Source: MGOM01 sp035455265 (GTDB lineage: Bacteria > Chloroflexota > Anaerolineae > Anaerolineales > E44-bin32). Taken from it: a stretch of 29,361 bases of DNA. The notes under the pieces were generated by a model. The model saw only the letters and a program-made list of their open reading frames with translations. It was not told the origin of the DNA and did not search any database. The translations under genes and the position numbers were made by a program. Location of the stretch: the NCBI GenBank assembly GCA_035455265.1, contig DATIFK010000024.1:1-29361 (forward strand), written 5' to 3'. Shown in pieces: positions 25,386 through 29,361 of this stretch (positions are counted from its first letter, which is position 1; every line of letters begins with the position of its first letter).

Positions 25386-26372
25386 GTGACCGAGACGACT
25401 GAAGCAACCCAACCCACAACGAGCGCCGTAGCGCCGTCGCTCTGGCATCGCATTCGCTGGTTCGTCGTCCTGCTCGTCATTGCCGTGGTCTTCGCCGCGG
25501 CCGGGGGGTACATCGCCGGGCAGCGCAAGCGCAGCGATGTCCGCGCCGGCGACATTGCGCAGGTGGCGCAGCAGCAGTTCGACCTTGGGCTGGCGGACCT
25601 GGCCGCCGGGCGTTTCGAGATTGCGCGGCAGCGGTTCGAGTACGTCATTCGCCTCGACCCCACATTCCCCCAGGCGGCGGAACAGCTGGCGATCGCCCTG
25701 GTGGGACTGAATGCTCCCGTAGCGACCGTCGCGCCCCTGGCGACCCCCACCCCCAACCTGGCGCCCGTCGAGGACCTGTTTGCCCAGGCGCTGGCCGCCT
25801 ACGAGAACAAGGACTGGAACGTCACCATCGACACGCTGCTCGCATTGCGCGCCAAGGATGCCGGCTACCGGTCGGTGGAGGTCGACGGCATGATGTACGC
25901 CGCGCTGCGCAATCGCGGCGTGCAGCACATACGCGACGAAGGGCTCCTGGAGGAGGGGCTGTACGACCTGTCGCGGGCGGAACGGTTCGCACCCCTGGAC
26001 AACGAGGCCGAGCAATATCGCGGCTGGGCCGAGCTCTACCTCCAGGCCAATTCCTACTACGGCGTCAACTGGGCGCAGGCCGTCTACTACTTCGCCCAGG
26101 TTTACATCGTCGCGCCCTACATCACCAACGACGTCTATCTCAAGCTGGCGACTTCGGCCCAAAAGTACGGCGATGAACTGATCGTCGCCAACGATCCTTG
26201 CGCCGCCGAAGAGCAGTATTACCAATCCCTGCTGGCGTGGGAGAACAAAGACCTGGTCCCAACGGCCACCGAAGCGCACGATCGCTGCGAGGACTCGAAG
26301 CGCCCGCCTCCTCCGAAAGAAACCCCCGGCCCCACGCCGACTCCGACCGAGACGCCCACGCCCGGGTCATGA
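25386..26372 (+). CDS. TPR-repeat membrane-anchored protein with Pro/Thr tail
   Basis: This 328-residue protein has a cytoplasmic N-terminus of about 23 residues, one membrane segment at about 24-45, and a basic stop (QRKRSD). A TPR-like region starts near 57 (FDLGLADLAAGRFEIARQRF) and more helical repeats run to about 295. The last 25 or so residues are PTPTPTETPT-like low complexity. It resembles the two minus-strand TPR proteins in layout but is clearly more distant. The GTG start lacks a Shine-Dalgarno. The CopD-like gene follows 3 nt after its stop. Confidence 0.88.
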   Translation: MTETTEATQPTTSAVAPSLWHRIRWFVVLLVIAVVFAAAGGYIAGQRKRSDVRAGDIAQVAQQQFDLGLADLAAGRFEIARQRFEYVIRLDPTFPQAAEQLAIALVGLNAPVATVAPLATPTPNLAPVEDLFAQALAAYENKDWNVTIDTLLALRAKDAGYRSVEVDGMMYAALRNRGVQHIRDEGLLEEGLYDLSRAERFAPLDNEAEQYRGWAELYLQANSYYGVNWAQAVYYFAQVYIVAPYITNDVYLKLATSAQKYGDELIVANDPCAAEEQYYQSLLAWENKDLVPTATEAHDRCEDSKRPPPPKETPGPTPTPTETPTPGS

Positions 26373-26375
26373 GGC

Positions 26376-26861
26376 GTGCCTCGCGTGGTGCTCGCCCTGG
26401 CCTACTGGCTACACATGGCGGCCACCGTGGTGTGGATTGGGGGACTCACGTTCCAGACCGTCATTCTGGCCCCTCTCGCTCAGGCTTCCCCGGACCTGCT
26501 GGAGCGCGTGCGCCGTCGCTTTGAGCCGCTGGCCTGGCTCAGCCTGGCGGTCTTGATCGCCACCGGGCTGACCCAGATGAGCGCCAACGTCAACTACACC
26601 GGCCTGTTGTCGATCCACAACAGTTGGGCGGCGGCGATCCTCGCCAAGCATCTGGTCATCGGCCTCATGCTGGTGCTGGCCTCGGTGCAGACCTGGTGGC
26701 TGCAGCCGCGCCTGGCGCGTATGTCGCTCGTGGCCGCCCGCCGGGGAAGCGATCCGTACGAAGCCGAAGCACTGCGCCGGCAGCAGCGACGAATCTTGAA
26801 GGCCCAGACTCTGCTGTCGTTGGTGGTTCTGGCTTTGACGGCGGCTGCGCGCAGCGCCTGA
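26376..26861 (+). CDS. CopD-like membrane protein
   Basis: This 161-residue protein has four likely membrane helices (about 4-30, 50-68, 83-105 and 140-158). The first contains LHMAATVVWIGG (12-23), the histidine-and-Trp-Gly-Gly pattern of CopD-type copper-resistance and related putative membrane proteins. Cytoplasmic parts are Arg-rich. A link to copper or haem is possible but not shown. The GTG at 26376 lies 3 nt after the stop of the TPR gene, so they are likely cotranscribed. Confidence 0.8.
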   Translation: MPRVVLALAYWLHMAATVVWIGGLTFQTVILAPLAQASPDLLERVRRRFEPLAWLSLAVLIATGLTQMSANVNYTGLLSIHNSWAAAILAKHLVIGLMLVLASVQTWWLQPRLARMSLVAARRGSDPYEAEALRRQQRRILKAQTLLSLVVLALTAAARSA

Positions 26862-26881
26862 GGCCGACCCTGCGAACGGAG

Positions 26882-26887
26882 TACAAT
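26882..26887 (+). promoter_or_regulatory. possible -10 box for the RNase Z gene
   Basis: TACAAT lies 39 nt before the proposed TTG start and about 20 nt after the preceding gene. No -35 box at the normal distance was found. Confidence 0.35.
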
Positions 26888-26926
26888 GTGCCGTCCGGCG
26901 GTCGGCCGGAGTCCCACGAGCGCGTC

Positions 26927-27847
26927 TTGATCGAACTGGTGTTCCTAGGCACGTCGGCTTCGGCCCCCTCGGTCCAGCGCGGCCTGTCGTCGCACGTTGT
27001 CTCGTATCGCGATGCCCGATTCCTGATCGACTGCGGGGAAGGAACGCAACGTCAGATTCTGCGCTCCGGGATCGGCTTCCGCCGTTTGAGCCGCATCCTC
27101 ATCACCCACGGCCACCTCGACCACATCCTCGGCCTCGCCGGTCTCCTATCCACCTTCATGCGCTGGGAAGCCATCGACACCCTCGAAATCTGGGCCGGCG
27201 CCTGGGCCTTGGAGCGCATTCGCGATCTGCTCTACGGCGTCGTCCTGCGCGGGGCGAGGCCGCCGCTCGACCTTCAGCTGCGGGCCATCGAGGCCGGAAC
27301 GCTCCTCGAAGACGACGGCTTCCGGCTGTCGGCCTTCCCCGTCAGCCATCGCGGTCCTGGCTGCTTCGGGTTCGCCTTCGAGGAACCCTCCCGCCGGCCG
27401 TTCCTGGTCGAGCGGGCGGAGGCTTTGGGTGTGCCGCCCGGTCCACTGCGCCGCGATCTGGTCGCCGGGAGGCCGGTGGTCGCCCTGGACGGCCGGACCG
27501 TACAGCCCGAAGATGTGTTGGGGCCGGTCCGCCGCGGGACACGCCTCATCCACGTGGGCGACTGTGCTCGGACCGACGACTTGGTTGGGGTCTGCCGCGG
27601 TGCCGATGCCCTGGTCATCGAAGCCACCTACCTCGACGTCGAGGCTGATCTGGCCCGCGAGTTCGGCCACCTGACGGCCCGCCAGGCGGCATCCCTGGCC
27701 GTCGAGGCCGCCATCGGCCACCTCTACCTGACCCATATCTCGCGCCGCTACAACGAGCGAGAGGTCTATCACGAAGCCTCGGCCATCTTCCCCAGCGTGA
27801 CCGTCGCCCGCGATTTCGACAGCGTCCAGGTTCGCCGACCGGACTGA
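26927..27847 (+). CDS. rnz: ribonuclease Z (tRNA 3'-processing endonuclease)
   Basis: RNase Z cuts tRNA precursors at the 3' end of the acceptor stem. It is a metallo-beta-lactamase-fold enzyme with two zinc ions. The 306-residue form starts MIELVFLGTSASAP, the normal N-terminus. It has T-H61-G-H63-L-D65-H66, the SHRGPGCFGFAFEE segment, GDCARTDDL with a metal-binding Asp, and the final THISRRY histidine. The exosite region (about 145-185) is of medium length. The frame is open well upstream, but the TTG at 26927 is the start that fits the family; a GTG at 26888 is possible. The stretch between them has no strong Shine-Dalgarno. Confidence 0.94.
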   Translation: MIELVFLGTSASAPSVQRGLSSHVVSYRDARFLIDCGEGTQRQILRSGIGFRRLSRILITHGHLDHILGLAGLLSTFMRWEAIDTLEIWAGAWALERIRDLLYGVVLRGARPPLDLQLRAIEAGTLLEDDGFRLSAFPVSHRGPGCFGFAFEEPSRRPFLVERAEALGVPPGPLRRDLVAGRPVVALDGRTVQPEDVLGPVRRGTRLIHVGDCARTDDLVGVCRGADALVIEATYLDVEADLAREFGHLTARQAASLAVEAAIGHLYLTHISRRYNEREVYHEASAIFPSVTVARDFDSVQVRRPD

Positions 27848-27867
27848 CAGGTCCCCCAACCCGAAGC

Positions 27868-27889
27868 CCTTGTGCCCCCCGGCACAAGG
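27868..27889 (+). terminator. hairpin after rnz
   Basis: CCTTGTGCC (27868-27876) pairs with GGCACAAGG (27881-27889) around a CCCC loop, 20 nt after the rnz stop. No T-tract follows directly, so termination strength is uncertain. Confidence 0.5.
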
Positions 27890-27982
27890 CACCCCTGACT
27901 TTCCTCCTATAACCTAAGCGTAACCCTCAGCGTAGGGCGCCGACTATTCCGGTGACCGACCTACACCTATTGGAGGACCAGG

Positions 27983-29143
27983 ATGGCAAGCAAGTGGGGT
28001 TTGCTTCGTTTGGCGACCGTCGCGGTGACGGCCCTGACCTTGGCGGGCTGCGGTGGGGTCGTACCGTCCGGCGCGTTGTCCGTCCAGGATGTCGAGTTCA
28101 ACGCAGATACCTCGAACATCGAGTTCATCGGGCCGGTGGAGGCCATCGCCTCGGACGCCTGGACCATCGGGGGCGTTCCGGTCGGCCTGACCGCCGACAC
28201 CGAGATCGACTCCGGATTGGCGATCGGCGATCTGGCCAAGGTCGAGGCAACCGTCACCGCCGATGCCACGGTCACCGCTCGGCAGATCAAGGCGGTTGAA
28301 ACGGATACCGTCTCGACGCCTGACGCGGGCTCCGGCACCGAGGTCGAGTTCATCGGGGTGGTCGGCTCGATCGGCGACGCCTCCTGGACGGTGGACGACA
28401 AGGCCGTGGCGGTCGATACCGCGACCGAGATCAAGGACGCCATCGTCGTCGGCGACACCGTCAAGGTTCACGCTTCGCTCCAGGCCGACGGCTCGCTGCT
28501 GGCCACGGAAATCAAGCTGGCCGAGGACTCGAACGGTGACGGCGCCGAGGACGAGGATGGGATGCTGCCCGACGAGCTCCACTTCTTCGGGGCCGTCGAG
28601 GACATGCAGGCGGACCACTGGGTCGTCGGCGGGACCACCTTCCTGATCACGCCCGACACCGAGATCAAAGACACCATCGTCGTGGGTGACTTCGTGAAGG
28701 TGGAAGCGACCCAGGACGCCAGCGGCGCCTACGTAGCCCAGGAGATCGAGCTCGAGGACCAGGGCCAGGACATGAACTCCGACGGCCAGGGTGATGACTC
28801 GTCAGGCGACGAGGGTTCGAGCAGCGAATCGACGGAGTTCTCCGGCCAGGTGACGGCCATGAACGCCGACAACTGGGTCGTCGGCGGAATGACCTTCCTG
28901 ATCACGTCGTCGACGGAGATCAAGGACATTATCGTCGTCGGCGACTTCGTCAAGATCGAGGCCACGGTCGCCACCGACGGTACGATGACGGCGCTGGAGA
29001 TCGAGCTCGACGACGACCAGAAGATCGGCGACGACCAGGAGAGCGAGGACGATCACTCCGGCGGCGACGATCAGGAGAGCGAGGACGACTCTTCGGACGA
29101 CTCGGACCACAGCGGCTCGAGCGGCTCCGGCGGCGACGACTAG
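27983..29143 (+). CDS. DUF5666-type repeat lipoprotein with acidic tail
   Basis: This 386-residue protein is an exported lipoprotein. A signal sequence ends in the lipobox LAGC with lipidated C23. Four copies of a beta-rich unit follow at about 46-106, 121-180, 199-258 and 284-343. Each has the pattern EF-x-G-x-V, WxV(D/G)G, a TEI(K/D) strand and (V/I)VGD-x-VKV-A. Copies 3 and 4 are almost identical in places (VVGGxTFLITxxTEIKDxIVVGDFVK), pointing to recent duplication. Residues 344-386 are almost all Asp, Glu, Ser and Gly. DUF5666 has no settled function; the acidic tail could bind calcium, which is conjecture. The ATG has GGAGG 6 nt upstream. Confidence 0.88.
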   Translation: MASKWGLLRLATVAVTALTLAGCGGVVPSGALSVQDVEFNADTSNIEFIGPVEAIASDAWTIGGVPVGLTADTEIDSGLAIGDLAKVEATVTADATVTARQIKAVETDTVSTPDAGSGTEVEFIGVVGSIGDASWTVDDKAVAVDTATEIKDAIVVGDTVKVHASLQADGSLLATEIKLAEDSNGDGAEDEDGMLPDELHFFGAVEDMQADHWVVGGTTFLITPDTEIKDTIVVGDFVKVEATQDASGAYVAQEIELEDQGQDMNSDGQGDDSSGDEGSSSESTEFSGQVTAMNADNWVVGGMTFLITSSTEIKDIIVVGDFVKIEATVATDGTMTALEIELDDDQKIGDDQESEDDHSGGDDQESEDDSSDDSDHSGSSGSGGDD

Positions 29144-29165
29144 CGACGTCGACGAAAGCCGAGGT

Positions 29166-29211
29166 GCCGGCTTCAGCGCCCATCTCCACCGGCGCGGGCG
29201 CTGAAGCCGGC
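29166..29211 (+). terminator. 16-bp perfect hairpin after the lipoprotein gene
   Basis: GCCGGCTTCAGCGCCC (29166-29181) pairs perfectly with 29196-29211 around a 14-nt loop, starting 22 nt after the stop codon. There is no T-tract. It may be a terminator or an interspersed palindrome. Confidence 0.6.
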
Positions 29212-29223
29212 CTCCGACCCAGA

Positions 29224-29232
29224 TGGTATACT
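29224..29232 (+). promoter_or_regulatory. extended -10 box upstream of the last gene
   Basis: TGG plus TATACT lies about 62 nt before the ATG at 29295. No clear -35 box was seen. Confidence 0.4.
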
Positions 29233-29294
29233 GCGCGCCGCGTCCCGCCCCATGGACCTTCGAGCTTTGGCCCGGGGCTGACCGCATCGAGCCC

Positions 29295-29361
29295 ATGACC
29301 GACGAGGACCATGAGCTTCTGTCGTTGCAGGGCCTCGATCCCCGAGCGATCGAGGCCCTGC
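29295..29361 (+). CDS. start of an unidentified gene cut by the window end
   Basis: The frame from ATG 29295 reads MTDEDHELLSLQGLDPRAI and stays open to the last base. Only 22 codons are visible, too few to name a family. A promoter-like element lies upstream, and no other frame here is open from a good start. Confidence 0.5.
   Translation, partial: MTDEDHELLSLQGLDPRAIEAL

Noticed and set aside
27905..27960. Alternative-sigma promoter for the lipoprotein gene
   Set aside because: A TATAAC box and repeated AGCGTA words are present, but no matching partner box at a normal distance could be found.

Overview
The window reads as chromosomal DNA of a GC-rich bacterium, most likely a member of the Chloroflexota (Anaerolineae or a neighbouring class). 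That placement is an inference. It rests on paired LysM/M23 peptidases beside rho, short TPR proteins with one membrane anchor and Pro-Thr linkers, DUF5666 lipoprotein repeats, a short EF-Ts, and intergenic palindromes and heptamer repeats of a kind common in that phylum. No rRNA or tRNA was seen, so placement by sequence alone is not firm.

Positions 1-14535 are almost entirely minus-strand. Read right to left they give ugd (UDP-glucose dehydrogenase), an M16 peptidase pair (one active, one lacking the zinc motif), acpS and an FlK-like thioesterase. The classic block rpsB-tsf-pyrH-frr-uppS-cdsA follows from a clear promoter at 9170-9198. Then come rho, from its own promoter at 4065-4093, and two paralogous LysM/M23 cell-wall peptidases. 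This half joins translation (S2, EF-Ts, ribosome recycling), UMP supply, envelope lipid-carrier and phospholipid synthesis, and transcription termination.

Positions 14536-15135 hold no convincing gene, but they contain a dense run of GC-rich hairpins of unknown nature. Positions 15136-19662 are plus-strand: an Rrf2 regulator, a nitroreductase, a six-helix membrane protein, an MFS transporter, hutI and a 58-residue membrane protein.

Positions 19777-25030 are minus-strand: a PspC protein, groEL and groES behind a perfect CIRCE operator and sigma-70-type promoter, and two paralogous TPR membrane proteins in one operon. Positions 25386-29361 are plus-strand: a third TPR protein, a CopD-like membrane protein, RNase Z, a four-repeat DUF5666 lipoprotein, and the first codons of a gene cut by the window end.

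The most unusual content is not a protein system. It is the load of short repeats between genes: 7-nt-period arrays at seven or more places, a palindrome family with compensating arm changes, a 49-bp repeat present twice around the rpsB operon, and a three-unit 44-bp hairpin array that appears to have split a GTGA stop/start overlap between acpS and the thioesterase gene. Several of these run into coding ends. No defence system, prophage, insertion sequence or CRISPR array was found.
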